From Basidiobolus meristosporus CBS 931.73 (taxonomy: Eukaryota > Basidiobolomycota > Basidiobolomycetes > Basidiobolales > Basidiobolaceae): DNA of 40,649 bases. The notes beneath the pieces were generated by a model, which was not told the DNA's origin, ran no database searches, and was given only the letters and a program-made list of their open reading frames with translations. How positions within the stretch are numbered: position 1 is the stretch's first letter; every line of letters begins with the position of its first letter. Made by a program: the position numbers and the translations under genes. Positions 19,208 to 30,612 of this stretch are shown here, piece by piece. Location: positions 1 to 40,649 of the forward strand of contig MCFE01000740.1 in the NCBI GenBank assembly GCA_002104905.1, read 5' to 3'.

Positions 19208-21280
19208 CTAAAGTTATGAGGGTTCTTCTGAATTTCATATCTTGTGATACCAATATCCTGATGGTTCAATATTATCAGCAAGTCTTGTAAGCTTGAGTCT
19301 GTCTCTATGCACTAAGTCTTCCTGGATATTGCCTTGTTTGTCCACTAGTTGGTAAGTTGCAAATGGACATTGTCTGATGATCTTGAATGGTCCTGTCATT
19401 GTGGCTCAAACTTCTTCCAAGTGTTGTTTCTTAGCAATACAAAGTTCCCAACTGTAAATGCTTCTGGTGCTATAGTCTTGTCAAACCTCTGCTTAATTGC
19501 TTCTGCACTTTGAGATACTTAGGTCTGTGCCTCTTGACATCTTTGTTCCAGCTGCTTGTGTCTACCTGGCTGACTGAGTTCATCTTCTAAGATGTTTGTA
19601 AGCTTTGGTTCTGTGAGATCTCCTGGAATCCTTGGTTCAATCCATACACTAAGTAAATGGCAATTGTTGGGTGGTGTTGAGTATTCTGACTCTGCATGCA
19701 AAGAGTGCTTGGTCCATATACTCATCCCATCTACTGACAACTCCATTGGCATACTTGGTCAGCATTTTTCCAAATAATCCATTAAACTGTTCAGCAGCAC
19801 CATTTGTTCATTTCCAGGTAAGCTTCTAATGTCTTTGCCATAGAGTTTGTACCTCTATCTGATAGAGTCTCTACAGCACATCCAAACTTCAACAAGATCT
19901 CATGGTAGATGAAACTTGCAACTTCTTGCTCACTGGCTATAGTCACAGCTTTAGCAACTGGCCATTTGGCAGCATGGTCAGTTGCTACTAGGATCCAATG
20001 GTTGCATCACCTGGTGGTTGGAATTCTTCAAATAAAGTCAATTCCCAATCTTTCAAATGAGCTTACAGGCTCCAAGGGAAAGAGTTCAGCAATCCGCTGT
20101 GATTGGCCTTGGTTGATATGGCAATTTGGGCATGTTTTCACTAGCTTCTCAATGTCATGTTTCATTCTGGGCCACCATGCTCTGGCTTTCACAAGACTAT
20201 AGGTTCCTTCAACTCCAAGATGTCCATATCCCTTGTGTAGCTTATGTATTAAATCCATGCAAGCAACATGAGGGCAATAGGCAATAGGGCTTCCATCAAC
20301 AACTTGGTAGAGTGTTTCATCCTGTACTACAAATTTGTTGGCTTCATCCCAGATTACCTTCTTGATATCTTCATCCACCTCATTAGGAATGACTTGGTCC
20401 TCCAAGTACTTTGGAAATAGGCTAGGCCAATCTGATTCATGCACCAAGCTGAGTTGCACAACTTGTTCTAATCTTGATAAGGCATCAGCAACTGGGTTGT
20501 TTTTTCCAGGGCAGTAGACAATCTCTTATTCAAGCTGCTGAATGTATTCACCCCATCCTGTAATTCCTCTAGAGAGTACCTTCTGAGTAAATATTTACTT
20601 GAGGGAGGCATGATCAGTTTTCACAGTGCATTTGACTCCTTCAATGTAGCATCTCCATGTCTTCAAGCAGTGTATTGTAGCAAGCATCTCCTTCTCATGC
20701 ACAGGATAGTTTTGTTCTGCTAAGTTCAATTTCTTAGATCCAAAAGCAACTGGGTAGTCCTTTCCCTAGTGTTTTTGGCTCAGCACTCCACCAATTGCAT
20801 AGCCTGAAGCATCTGTGCACAGAGTAAACTCTTTTCTGAAGTCTGGGATTTTTATGCTTGGTAGCTTAGCAAGTTCATTCTTGAGCATTTGAACGTCAGT
20901 CTCACAAGCTATGTTCCACTTGTAGGAATTGTCTTTCTTGAGGATATTAGTTTACAGGGCTGCAATACTTGCAAAGGACTTGAAAAATCTCCAATAATAA
21001 GAGACCATTCCAAGGAATGATCTGAGTTCTGCTAAGCAATGGGGCTTCTTCAGATTCTTAATAACTTCAATCTTCTTAGCATTGAGGTTACTCCTGTGTT
21101 AGTCACTATGTGTCCCAGATATTCAACATGTTCCTCGAAGAATTCACACTTGGGTAGCTTGCCATAGTGCTTGTTGTCTCTTAGCTTCTTCAAGACCTTT
21201 TTAATGTGCACCAAGTATCCTCTTCTGTCTTGCTGTATATTAATATATCATCTAGGTAGATTATCAGAAACTTATCTAAG
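19208..21280 (-). pseudogene. G1 pol, 3' part: reverse transcriptase end, RNase H, integrase
   Basis: On the minus strand from 21280: the end of reverse transcriptase just past the YLDD region, RNase H with the frame intact across KDYPVAFGSKKLN (near 20760-20720), an H2C2 zinc finger (20028-20459: HKLHKGYGHLGVEGTYSL, CPNCHINQGQ), a damaged integrase core, and the C-terminal domain ending near TAG 19208-19210. Several stops and frameshifts break it. It pairs with 24924-26888 across G2. Confidence 0.88.
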
Positions 21281-21602
21281 TGTTATGATCTGCCACTAGA
21301 ATATTTAAGTTAGATCAGTTTTTAGTCAAATCAACTAGTTATTTGTTTAGGTTATCAGTATATCAGTATTATGCAGCAAATCAGTAACAATAGTCAGCAA
21401 ATGAATCAGCAGATCCTTATCAGACAGAAATCGATATATTAGGTAGGATCTTATTGGATGATGATGATGCAATCAAATGAGTCATCAGCCACAGCCTACA
21501 TTAGGAAATACAGTTAGTCAGCAATTGATCTGACAAAATGTATATAAGGAGCTGCTGGAATCTCAATAAAGATCAGTCAAGTACTGGTGAATACAATACT
21601 AG
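21281..21602 (+). repeat. Truncated 5' LTR of G2
   Basis: It starts TGTTATGATCTGCC and matches the 3' LTR at 24555 onward up to GAATACAATACTAG, then changes abruptly to internal sequence. About 47 bases of the LTR are missing at this side. Confidence 0.88.
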
Positions 21603-24544
21603 ACCTATATATTTGATAACTGCAAGTTTGACCTTGTACTTGGGAAAACCTGGCTATTTTGTTATAATCCATCAATCAACTGGAGAACCCATGCTACTCA
21701 GATCCAGAAGGACAACAAAACCTATGATCTATTACCTGCCAGACTGGATTTTAGCTTGGTCAATTCCAGAGTGTGTGAGACAAGTGAGCTTTGCAAGACA
21801 CAGTTCTGTAGAGCACTAAGAAATGGCACCCAGATGTTCCTCATGGTAGTATTACAGGAGGATTCCTTGACTCCAGTACCCCAGTAGGTCTAGACTCTTT
21901 TGAAGTAGTATTCAGACGTATTTCCAGAAGAGCTTGTAAGCCTACCACCAGTCAGAGACATGGATCATGCCATTGACACAGGAGATAGCCCTCCAGTGAG
22001 TAAGACACCTTACAGAATGAGTCCATTGGAGTTGGAAGAGATGAAGAGACAAATAGATCAGTTACTGGAGCAGGGATATATCAGACCCAGCAAGTCACCT
22101 TGGGGAGCACCAGTACTTTTTGTGAAGAAGAAGGATGGAGCACTTAGGATGTGTGTTGACTACAGAGCCCTCAACTCAGTTACCATGAAGAATAAGTACC
22201 CCATACCTTGGATTGATGAGCTCTTGGACCAACTCAATGGAGCCACTATATTCAGGAAGATTGATCTCATGTCAGGATACAACCAGATTAGGGTGAAGCC
22301 AGAAGACATCCCTAAGACAGCATTCAGGACCAGATATGGACATTACTAGTACTTAGTCATGAGTTTTGGCCTTACCAATGCCCCAGCAACATTCATGACC
22401 ATAATGCAGACTGTTGTCCAGGAGTACCTAGACAAGTTTGTCATAATCTACCTAGATGATATATTGATATACAGCAAGACAGAAGAGGATCACTTGGTGC
22501 ACATTAAAAAGGTCTTGAAGATGCTAAGAGACAACAAGCACTATGGCAAGCTACCCCAGTGTGAATTCTTCAAGGAACATGTTGAATATCTGGGACACAT
22601 AGTGACTAGCACAGGTGTAACCTTAGACCCTAGGAAGGTTGAAGTAATCAAGAATCTGAAGCAGCCCCGGAGCATATCAGAGCTCAGATCATTCCTTGGA
22701 ATGGTCTCCTATTATCAGAGATTTGTCAAGTCCTTTGCAAGTATTGCGGCCCCTTTAACTGATATACTCAAGAAAGACAATACCTACAAGTGGGACATAG
22801 CTTGTGAGACTGCCTTCCAGACGCTCAAGAATGAACTTGCTAAGCTGCCAAGCTTAAGAATACCAGACTTCAGAAAAGAGTTTACTATATGCACAGATGC
22901 TTCAGATTATGCAATTGGTGGAGTGTTGAGCCAAGAACACAAGGGAAAGGACTACCCTGCCCCTTTGAATCCAAGAAACTGAACTCAGCAGAACAAAACT
23001 ATCCAGTCCATGAGAAGGAGATGCTTGCTACAATACACTGTTTGAAGACATGGAGATGCTATATTGAAGGAGCCAAATGCACTGTGAAGACTGATCATGC
23101 CTCCCTCAAGTATGTATTCACTCAGAAGGTACTCTCTAGAAGAATGACAAGAAGGAGTGAATACATTCAGCAATTTGACTTGGAGATTGTCTACTGCCTT
23201 GGAAAAAACATCACAGTCACTGATGCCTTATCAAGATTAGATCAAGTTGCACAACTCAACTTGGTGCATGAATCAGATTGGCCTAGCCTATTACCAAAGT
23301 GCTTGGAGGACCAAGCCATTCCTAATGAGGTGGATGAAGATATCAAGAAGGTAATCTGGGATGAAGCAAACAAATTTGTAGTACAGGATGAAACACTCTA
23401 CCAAGTTGTTGATGGAAGCCCTATTGCCTATTGCCCTTGTGTTGCTTGTCTGGATTTAATACATAAGCTACACAATGGATATGGACATTTTGGAATTGAA
23501 GGAACCTATAGTCTTGTGAAAGCCAGAGCATGGTGGCCCAGAATGACACAAGACATTGAGAAGCTAATGAAAACATGCCCTGATTGCCAAATCAACCAAG
23601 GCCAACCACAGATAATTGCTGAACTCTTTCCCTTGGAACCTGTAAGACCACTTGAAAGATGGGGAATTGACTTTATTGGAAGACTGCCAACTACAAGGAT
23701 ATGCAACAGTTGGATCCTAGTAGCAATTGACCATGCCACAAAATGGCCAGTGGCTAAAGCTGTACCTATAGCCAGTGAACAAGAAGTTGCAAGTTTCATT
23801 TACCATGAAATCCTTGTCAAGTTTGGATGCCCTGTAGCAGTTCTATCTGATAGAGGTGCAAACTATTTGGCAAAGACATTGGAAGCTTACCTGGAAATGC
23901 AGCAGATCAAACACTTGAAAACCTTAGCATATCACCCCAGAACTAACGGAGTTACTGAATGGTTTAACAGATCATTTGGAAAAATGCTGACCAAGTATGC
24001 AAATGGAATTGTCAGTAGATGGGATGAGTATATAGACCAAACACTCTTTTCATGCAGAGTCAGAATACACAACACCACCCAACAATCACCATTTTACTTA
24101 GTGTATGGATGTGAACCAAGGATTCCAGGAGATCTCACACAACCAAAGCTTACAGACACCTTAGAAGATGAGCTCAGGCAGCCAAGTAGACACCAGCAAC
24201 TGGAACAAAGACATCAAGAGGCACAGACCAAAGTATCTCAAAGTGCAGAAAAGATGAAGCAGAGATTTGATAAGACTATAGCACCAGAAGCATTGACAGT
24301 TGGGAACTTTGTATTGCTAAGAAACAACGCTTGAAAGCAGTTTGAGCCACAATGGACAGGACCATTCAAGATCATCAGAGAATGTCCATTTGCAACTTAC
24401 CAACTAGTGGACAAACAAGGCAATATCCAGGAAGGCTTAGTGCATAGGGACAGACTCAAGCTTGCAGGACTTGCTAATAATACAGAACTATCAAGATATT
24501 GGTATCACAAGAAAAGAGATTTTGGAGAACCCTCTCAACTTTAG
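21603..24544 (+). pseudogene. G2 pol: protease end, reverse transcriptase, RNase H, integrase
   Basis: Starts within protease ([11 protein letters not shown] near 21628) without its catalytic Asp. Two or more TAG stops follow near 21885-21910. Reverse transcriptase runs 21960-22982, with one TAG at 22348-22350 (GHY-YLVMSF, probably a Lys codon), the polymerase motif YLDD ([14 protein letters not shown]) and the following SFLGMVSYY region. At 22961-22967 the frame slips by -1 within RNase H at CCCTTTG. It then stays open for over 450 codons through RNase H, the H2C2 finger and integrase with D...D-35-E (GIDFIGRL; LSDRGANY; NGVTEWFNR) to 24334, then a stop (KNNA-TGA-KQFEP) before the tail ending at TAG 24542-24544. 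Confidence 0.9.
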
Positions 24545-24554
24545 CAGGGGAGAA

Positions 24555-24923
24555 TGTTATGATCTGCTGCTTGAATATTTAGGTTAGATCAGTTTTTAGT
24601 CAAATCAACTAGTTATTTGTTTAGGTTATCAGTATGTCAGTATTATCAAGCAAATCAGTAACATTAGTCAGCAAATAAATCAGCAGATCCATATCAGACA
24701 GAAATAGATATATTAGGTAGGATCTTACTGGGTGATGATGATGCAATCAAATGAGTCATCAGCCACAGCCTACATTAGGAAATACAGTTAGTCAGCAATT
24801 GATCTGGCAAAATATATATAAGGAGCTGCTGGAATCTCAATAAAGATCAGTTCAAGTACTGGTGAATACATTACTACCTAAACTCTCTATTCCTCTAGAA
24901 GTCTTATACCAAGACTTGTAACA
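24555..24923 (+). repeat. 3' LTR of G2
   Basis: The 369-bp LTR (TGTTATGATC...CTTGTAACA) follows a polypurine tract (AGGGGAGAA). It carries a TATA box (TATATAAGG, 24815-24823) and AATAAA (24839-24844), which place promoter and polyadenylation signals for the family. Confidence 0.93.
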
Positions 24924-26888
24924 TAAGTACTCCTGGAAGACTGTCTGCATCAGGGTTATGAATGTTGCAGGGGCATTTGTGAGGCTAAAACTCATGACTA
25001 AGTACTTGTAATGTCAATATCTGATCCTGAATGCTGTCTTAAGGATGTCTTCAGGCTTCATCCTAATCTGGTTGTATCCTGACATGAGATCAATCTTGCT
25101 GAATATAGTGACTCCATTGGGTTGGTACTCCCCAAGGTGACTTGCTGGGTCTGATATATCCTTGCTCCAGTAACTGATCTATTTGTCTCTTCATCTCTTC
25201 CAACTCCAATGGACTCATTCTGTAAGGTGCTTTACTCACTGAAGGGCTTTCTCCTGTGTCAATGGCATGATATACATCTCTGACTGGTGGTAGGCTTACA
25301 AGTTCATTTGCAAATAGGGCTGAATCTTCCTTCAAGAGAGTCTGGACCCTCAGAGGTAATGGATTAGAGCAATCCTCCTGTAATACTGCCATGAGGAACA
25401 TCTGAGTGCCATTTCTTAGTGCTCTACAGAACTGTGTCTTGCTAAGTTCACTTCTTTCACACACACTGGAATTGAGCAAGTTACAATCCAGTCTGGCAGG
25501 TAACAGATCATAGGTCTTGTTGTCCTTCTGGATCTGAGTAGCATGGGTTCTCCAGTTGATTGATGGATTATGACAAAATAGCCAGGGTTTTCCAAGTACA
25601 AGGTCAAGCTTGCAGTTCCCAAATATATAGGCCTATAGATCTTCTTCATAGTCATTGATCTTCATCCTTACTGGCTGAGTAATATGGCTGATTATGTGAG
25701 AGTTCCCATCATCTGTTGAGACTAAAGTAGACTTGGTGGGTTCTGAGTTGATTCCAGCTTTCAAAGCAAATTGCTCCTATATGTACTCATCCAATGCACC
25801 TGTGTAAATTATGATCTTAGCACGCACTCCAATGATTACTCCATTCAAGTATAATAGCTTTCCTGAGTTTGAGGTCATCTGGGATAGGTATTCTTCTGTC
25901 ATATGCAAGGTGAGCTCTGAGTCTTCTTCAAGTTCATCATCCATGCTACTATGCTCCAGGGCTTCAATATGGTTAAAGGTTCTTGATGGCTGGTGTCCAT
26001 TTCTTCTCTGAGGGCAGTACTTTGCAATATGTTCCTGCTGGTGGCAATTAAAGCAGAGTCCTTTCTTCTTACATTCTTCTGAGATAGGATTCTTCTGCAT
26101 AGCATCTATTTCCATTGGTACTGCTTCTGATTGTCTTCTTTCATAATGATTGTAGCCTTTCTGATTAGTCACTTTCCATTGGAACTGCTTCTGACTGTCT
26201 GCTTTCATAGTGATTGTAGCCACTCTGCTTAGTCATGGTGGGCTTCCCAACTCCAAATATAGCTGAGTCATAGTCAATGGCAATCTTGATGGCTTCTTCA
26301 ATAGTCTGAGGTTTTTGATAATTCACTTCCTTGCAAGTTCTTTCTTTCAACCCATCATTAAGTATTCAACTTGATCCAGAGGGTTCATTCTTTCAGCTTG
26401 TCAAAGTAGACATCTATATTCATAGCTGTACTCTTGGACCATTCCTTTGTGTCTGAGTTTCTTTGACTTTCTTCTTAGTAGTGTCTGTTGTTAGGGGGGG
26501 GGGTTCAAAGGCATCCTGAATTTTGGACACAAACTCATCCCAGGTGCAATTATAGAGCATCCCATCATGATGGCTGACCTGATCTTGTTGTGGTACCACT
26601 GTAAAGCTGCATCTGCCAGGTAAGAGGATGCATAATATAACTTGTTTTCGGGAGCAGTTCCCTTAGCCTTGAAAGCTTCCTCAATCTGGAAAAGCCAAGT
26701 TCCCAGGTTTTCATTCACACTACCATGGTACTGGTTGACCTTCACACTAGAGTTGCTCTTGACAGGGTTTTGCTGGCTTTGGCCATGGTAGTTATTCATT
26801 GTTACTGTTGGCTAAGGATCTGGAGTAACTGTTGCTGCTGGGCCAGAATTTGCTGCAAAGCACTCTTCCATTCTTGATTTTTGGACAT
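24924..26888 (-). pseudogene. G1 gag-pol, 5' part: gag, protease, start of reverse transcriptase
   Basis: Gag starts at ATG 26888 on the minus strand (MSKNQEWK) and includes the retrotransposon-gag core (WLFQIEEAFKAKG, ALQWYHNKI, 26491-26799), a frameshift near 26545, a run of ten G on the plus strand (26494-26503), a zinc knuckle (CFNCHQQEHIAKYC, in 25777-26223) and a 64-bp tandem duplication just before it (26109-26172/26173-26236) absent from G3. The protease site reads YTGA instead of DSGA. The reverse transcriptase start (25090-25479, [18 protein letters not shown]) runs into the G2 insertion. It is non-functional. Confidence 0.88.
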
Positions 26889-26928
26889 CTTGAGGGAGGC
26901 TTCTTCTTTCTTCAAGATGGAGGTTTCT

Positions 26929-26945
26929 GGTTATTGCTTCTACCA
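26929..26945 (-). promoter_or_regulatory. Primer-binding site of G1 (degenerate)
   Basis: On the minus strand TGGTAGAAGCAATAACC follows the 5' LTR after one base. G3 reads TGGTAGCAGTGATAGCC at the same place. The TGGTAGC start implies annealing to a tRNA 3' CCA end, likely initiator Met. Confidence 0.6.
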
Positions 26946-26946
26946 A

Positions 26947-27315
26947 TATTACAAGTCTTGGTATAAGAGTTGTAGAGGAAAAGGGAGTTTAGCTAGTATT
27001 GTATTCACTAAAATTGAAACTGATTTTTATTAAGGTTCCAGCAGCTCCTTATATACATATTGCCAGATCAATTGCTGACTAATTGTACTTCCTAATGTAG
27101 GCTGTGGCTGATGAGTCATTTGATTGCATCATCATCACCCAATAAGATCCTACCTAATATATCTATTTCTGTCTGATAAGGATCTGCTGATTCATTTGCT
27201 GACTAATGCAACTGATTTGATCTATAATACTAATTTACTGATAGACTGAACATTTAACTATTTGATTTGACTAAGGACTGATCTAGCTTAAATAATCAAG
27301 TGGTAGATCATAACA
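26947..27315 (-). repeat. 5' LTR of G1
   Basis: This is a 369-bp LTR. On the plus strand it starts TATTACAAGTC (TG changed to TA) and ends AGATCATAACA, followed by the AGTA target duplication. Confidence 0.93.
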
Positions 27316-27642
27316 AGTATATGTTTAGCAATTCTGGACTAGATTGGTCACTGTAGGACTAATTTACAGCCCTAACTTTGCCACTTTCTTCAGATCTATG
27401 AGCCTATGATTACTCTCTTATTGTCAAGATCATGTTAGCACTTTTACCAAACATTATGTACTAACCCTGAAGCTGTTACCAAATGCTCCTGGATGTTGAG
27501 AAGCCCTTGTTACTTAGTGTTACAGCTGCATTACTTACAAAGGTATAAGTACTGAGTTTCTTTATGAGTAAACAACAATTCAACTATTATCACTAATTCT
27601 TCATAAGTTCCTTATATCCAAATTGCTTTTCAAGTTGCAACA
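27316..27642 (+). repeat. Second part of the 5' LTR of copia-B copy D
   Basis: It resumes at the duplicated AGTA and runs to TTGCAACA, immediately before the primer site. It matches F's LTR and the copy C LTR. Confidence 0.85.
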
Positions 27643-27655
27643 GGTTATGAGCCCC
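27643..27655 (+). promoter_or_regulatory. Primer-binding site of copia-B copy D
   Basis: GGTTATGAGCCCC directly follows the LTR, the same initiator-tRNA anticodon complement as in C, F and the copia-A copies. Confidence 0.8.
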
Positions 27656-27678
27656 AGTAGCCTTAATCTATTCTAAAG

Positions 27679-30252
27679 ATGATATTAACCAGCAAACAGA
27701 ACAATACAAAAATCTTCCCTCTAAAGGAGAGGTTTGATGGGAAGAACTACAGACTTTGATGAGTCAAAATGCATATTCACCTTGAGGTAAGAAAGCTTTG
27801 GAATAAAGTAACAGGAAGAGAAGTTGAACCCAAAGGAACAGCAGCAGAAGGTGAAAAGTTTCAAGACAAGGAGAGAAAGCTTTTAATGCCATATATATCA
27901 ATGTGCAAGATTCCTTCATTGGACAAATGCATGCTTCAAATAATGCCAAAGCAGCATGGGAATCCTTAGCAAAGATCTTCAGAGCAAAGTCAGTATCAAG
28001 CAAGTATTACTCTGGATAAAGTTCTTCAACATGAGGGAGAGCCAGATGATGACATGCTGCAGCTCATTGACAAAATGGAGATGCTTGCAGGAGAGCTTTA
28101 CAGTACTACTGCTGGTGTAGATGATGAAGAATGAATAACCTATCTGCTTTGCAGTTTACCAGGCAAGTACTAGCCACTCATATTTCTTTTGAAAGCAGAA
28201 AAGGCAATCTGACTTTAGACTATGTCAAAGTGAGACTTTTGCATGAAGAACTCTGACCTGATGCTCAAGCATATAAAATAAAGATAATGCATTATTCAGC
28301 TCAGAAGGTGCACAGCAAAGAAGGGAAAGCAACAAAACCAAAGACAACCTGGTTACTGTAACTACTGTCAGGAGCCAGGACACTGGGCAAAATATTACAA
28401 AAAGAAACAGGCAGACAAAAACAGGAATTGGAGCACGCAAACCATATTACTACTGATGAACAGTTATTTTTAATAGTACAAGAGTGTACAACTAACCAGA
28501 GTCATGAATGTTATATTACTTCTGGAGCATCACAGCGTACTTGCAATACTACGGAGTGGCTCAGCAACTAAAAGACAGTTTGTTTAAGAAAGTTTTATCT
28601 AGGAGACAACTCTGCACTAAAAGCTACCACCAGTGGGTATATACAGCTATATATGAATTATATCTCAGCAGCAACAACAGCACAACCAACTGACATACTC
28701 TATGTGCTTGGAACAGCTAGGAACCTACTCTCAGTCAGTAAGGCAACTACTCAGGGACTAAAAATTGCTTTTACCTTGCTCAGCTGCTCAATAATGAGTG
28801 AAAATGAACAATAATTAGCTTTGAGAATCAGAGATCACAATATGTACAAGTCACAACTCAAGATCATTGTACCCAAGGGTGTAAACATTGCTGAAATTGC
28901 TGAAACTGACTGGAAGACATGGCATAGGAGGCTAGGACACATTGGGGAACAGAGAACATGCCAATTGGTGAAGAATCAACTTTTTTTGGGCTTAAATTGC
29001 TCAATTCCAATCAGATTGAGTGTCAGTATGGGATATTTGTATGGTAAACATGCTAGGTAACATCTCAGGAGCTCAGGAGGTATTAACACCACCTAACTAT
29101 TGGCTATTGTGCACTCAGACTTACGTGGGCCCTGGAGAACAATGTTCTTTGGAGCCAAGAAATAATTCATGACATTTACTGATAACAAGACAAGATATAC
29201 ATGGGTGTTCCTTCTCCAGACAAAGGATGAGGCTTTGGAGACATTGAAGCACTGCATAAATGTAGCAGAAACACAAACTGGGCTCATATTGAAGGTACTT
29301 TGAAACAACCATGGAAGGGAATACTGCTCAAGGGAGTTTGCAAGATACTGCACATCTACTGGTATTCATCAACAGACCACTGTTCCACACACTCCACAGC
29401 AAATGGAGTAGCAGAAAATGCAAATAGAGCAGTATTATAGATGGAAAGGTTAATGCTACATGACAAGGGTATGAACTAAAGGTTTTGGGCTAAATCTGTT
29501 GTAACTGTAGTATATCCACAATAGATGGCCAACATTAGCACTTTGTGCCTCTTCACCCTTTGAGTCATTTATAGGCAAAAGACCAGACCTCCAGCACCTC
29601 AGGATCATTGGCAGTGATGTTTTCTATCACTTTACTGACAAAAAATATTGATAGTTGGAACCAAAGAGTAGAAAAGGGATATTTTTTGGGTATTTTGAGG
29701 TTACTGAAGGGTTTAGAGTGTATGATGGCAAGGTTTCAAACCTAATCAAGAGCAGGGGCATTGTGTACAAGGACAATTCTGATCAGAAAGCCCCTGAAAT
29801 CATTGGCCAGCTGCTTAATGCTGCAATTAACACTAATGAAAAAGATACATACCTAATTCAGCCAGATACAGAAGATAATTCTACTAGTTACAGATCATAG
29901 TAGATTATTCCAGTTGGGAGATCTATCAGAATAAACAATACACCTGAATCCAGGTGGCAGATATCCAATGATCATGAAGAATCTTATCTTGCTTTATGTG
30001 CCAAACCTCAGTATCTGGAACTGGCAATGCAAAGTCCAGATGCTATAATGTAACAACAAGCAATGCAGCAGGAATACCAACCACTGATCAAGGCACAAAC
30101 ATGGGAACTGGTAGATTTACCAAATGGGAGAAAGCCAATAGGATGTAAATGGGTTGAAAAGATAAGGATAGCCTCAAATGGTACCATTGATAAGTACAAG
30201 GCTATATTGGTGGCTAAGGGCTATTCCCAGATCCAAGGACTAGATTTTAAGG
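27679..30252 (+). pseudogene. copia-B copy D gag-pol, part 1: gag to start of reverse transcriptase
   Basis: Gag starts at ATG 27679 and hits two consecutive TGA codons after NYRL, shared with copy C. Gag helices follow (27769-28250), then a zinc knuckle remnant (CNYCQEPGHWAKYY, last Cys lost), a protease site changed to TSGA (near 28520), the GAG-pre-integrase region (28821-29060: WHRRLGHIGE), an integrase core with many stops (28990-29500), the integrase C-terminal region (29655-29900) and the reverse transcriptase start (30063-30250: [23 protein letters not shown]). It is then cut by a gypsy solo LTR. It is clearly dead. Confidence 0.87.
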
Positions 30253-30612
30253 TGCTATGATCTACCACTTGATTGTTTAAGTTAAATCAGTTATTAGTCA
30301 AATCAATTACAAATATGTTTAGCCTATCAGTATATCAATGTTATCTATCAAATCAGTGGTATTAGTCAGCAAATAAATCAGCTGATCTTTATCAGACAGA
30401 TGTAGATGTATTAAGCAGGATCTTATTAGGTGACAATGATCATATTAAAGAGCCACAACCTACATTAGGAAAGACAATTAGTCAGCAATTGCTCTGGCAA
30501 AATGATTTAAGGAGCTGTTGGAACCTCAATAAAAATCAGTCCAAGTCTTAGTGAATACAACACTAGCTAAACTCCATATTCCTCGACAACTCTTATACCA
30601 AGACTTGTAACA
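30253..30612 (+). repeat. Solo gypsy LTR within copia-B copy D
   Basis: A 360-bp plus-strand LTR (TGCTATGATC...CTTGTAACA) of the G1-G4 family lies within reverse transcriptase. It is flanked by a perfect 4-base duplication AAGG (30249-30252 and 30613-30616) with no internal gypsy sequence, which indicates LTR-LTR recombination after insertion. Confidence 0.93.

Larger units (their letters stand above)
21281..24923 (+). mobile_element. Ty3/gypsy retrotransposon G2, internally deleted
   Basis: The element lies on the plus strand with target duplication TAAG (21277-21280 and 24924-24927). Joining the flanks restores the sequence found uninterrupted at about 36262-36298 of G3. The 5' LTR ends early at about 21602 and is fused straight to the protease end, so the LTR tail, primer-binding site and all of gag are gone. 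The 3' LTR (24555-24923) is the full 369 bp. Reverse transcriptase and integrase blocks are well preserved. As it stands it lacks gag and a primer site and could not self-replicate. Confidence 0.92.
18615..27315 (-). mobile_element. Ty3/gypsy retrotransposon G1, split by G2 and a MITE
   Basis: This minus-strand element of about 4.84 kb becomes 8701 bp with its inserts. Target duplication is AGTA (18611-18614 and 27316-27319). Both LTRs are 369 bp once the MITE is removed. Gene order is gag, protease, reverse transcriptase, RNase H, integrase. No chromodomain was seen after integrase. G2 splits the reverse transcriptase at 21281-24923, and the protein is collinear across the gap. Numerous frameshifts and a 64-bp tandem duplication (26109-26236) show it is dead. 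It keeps the RNase H frame (KDYPVAF) that G2 and G3 have lost. Confidence 0.92.

Noticed and set aside
21538-21819. 93-codon open frame (and the matching frames at 25416-25655 and 36854-37120) with similar sequence in three places
   Set aside because: The three look alike only because they are the same alternative frame of the gypsy protease region; the true frame reads [11 protein letters not shown].
22889-22960. The ATG at 22889 as a separate start for the G2 RNase H-integrase protein
   Set aside because: The first 24 codons overlap the well-conserved reverse transcriptase frame and are not gypsy-like; homology in this frame starts at 22961.
24340-24544. A chromodomain after the gypsy integrase
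   Set aside because: The tail (RYWYHKKRD, then SQL or SQLW) is short and lacks the aromatic cage residues and length of a chromodomain in all four copies.
26494-26503. Run of ten G in G1
   Set aside because: Could be a slippage site, but the length of a homopolymer in one copy may be a sequencing artefact and G3 has no such run.
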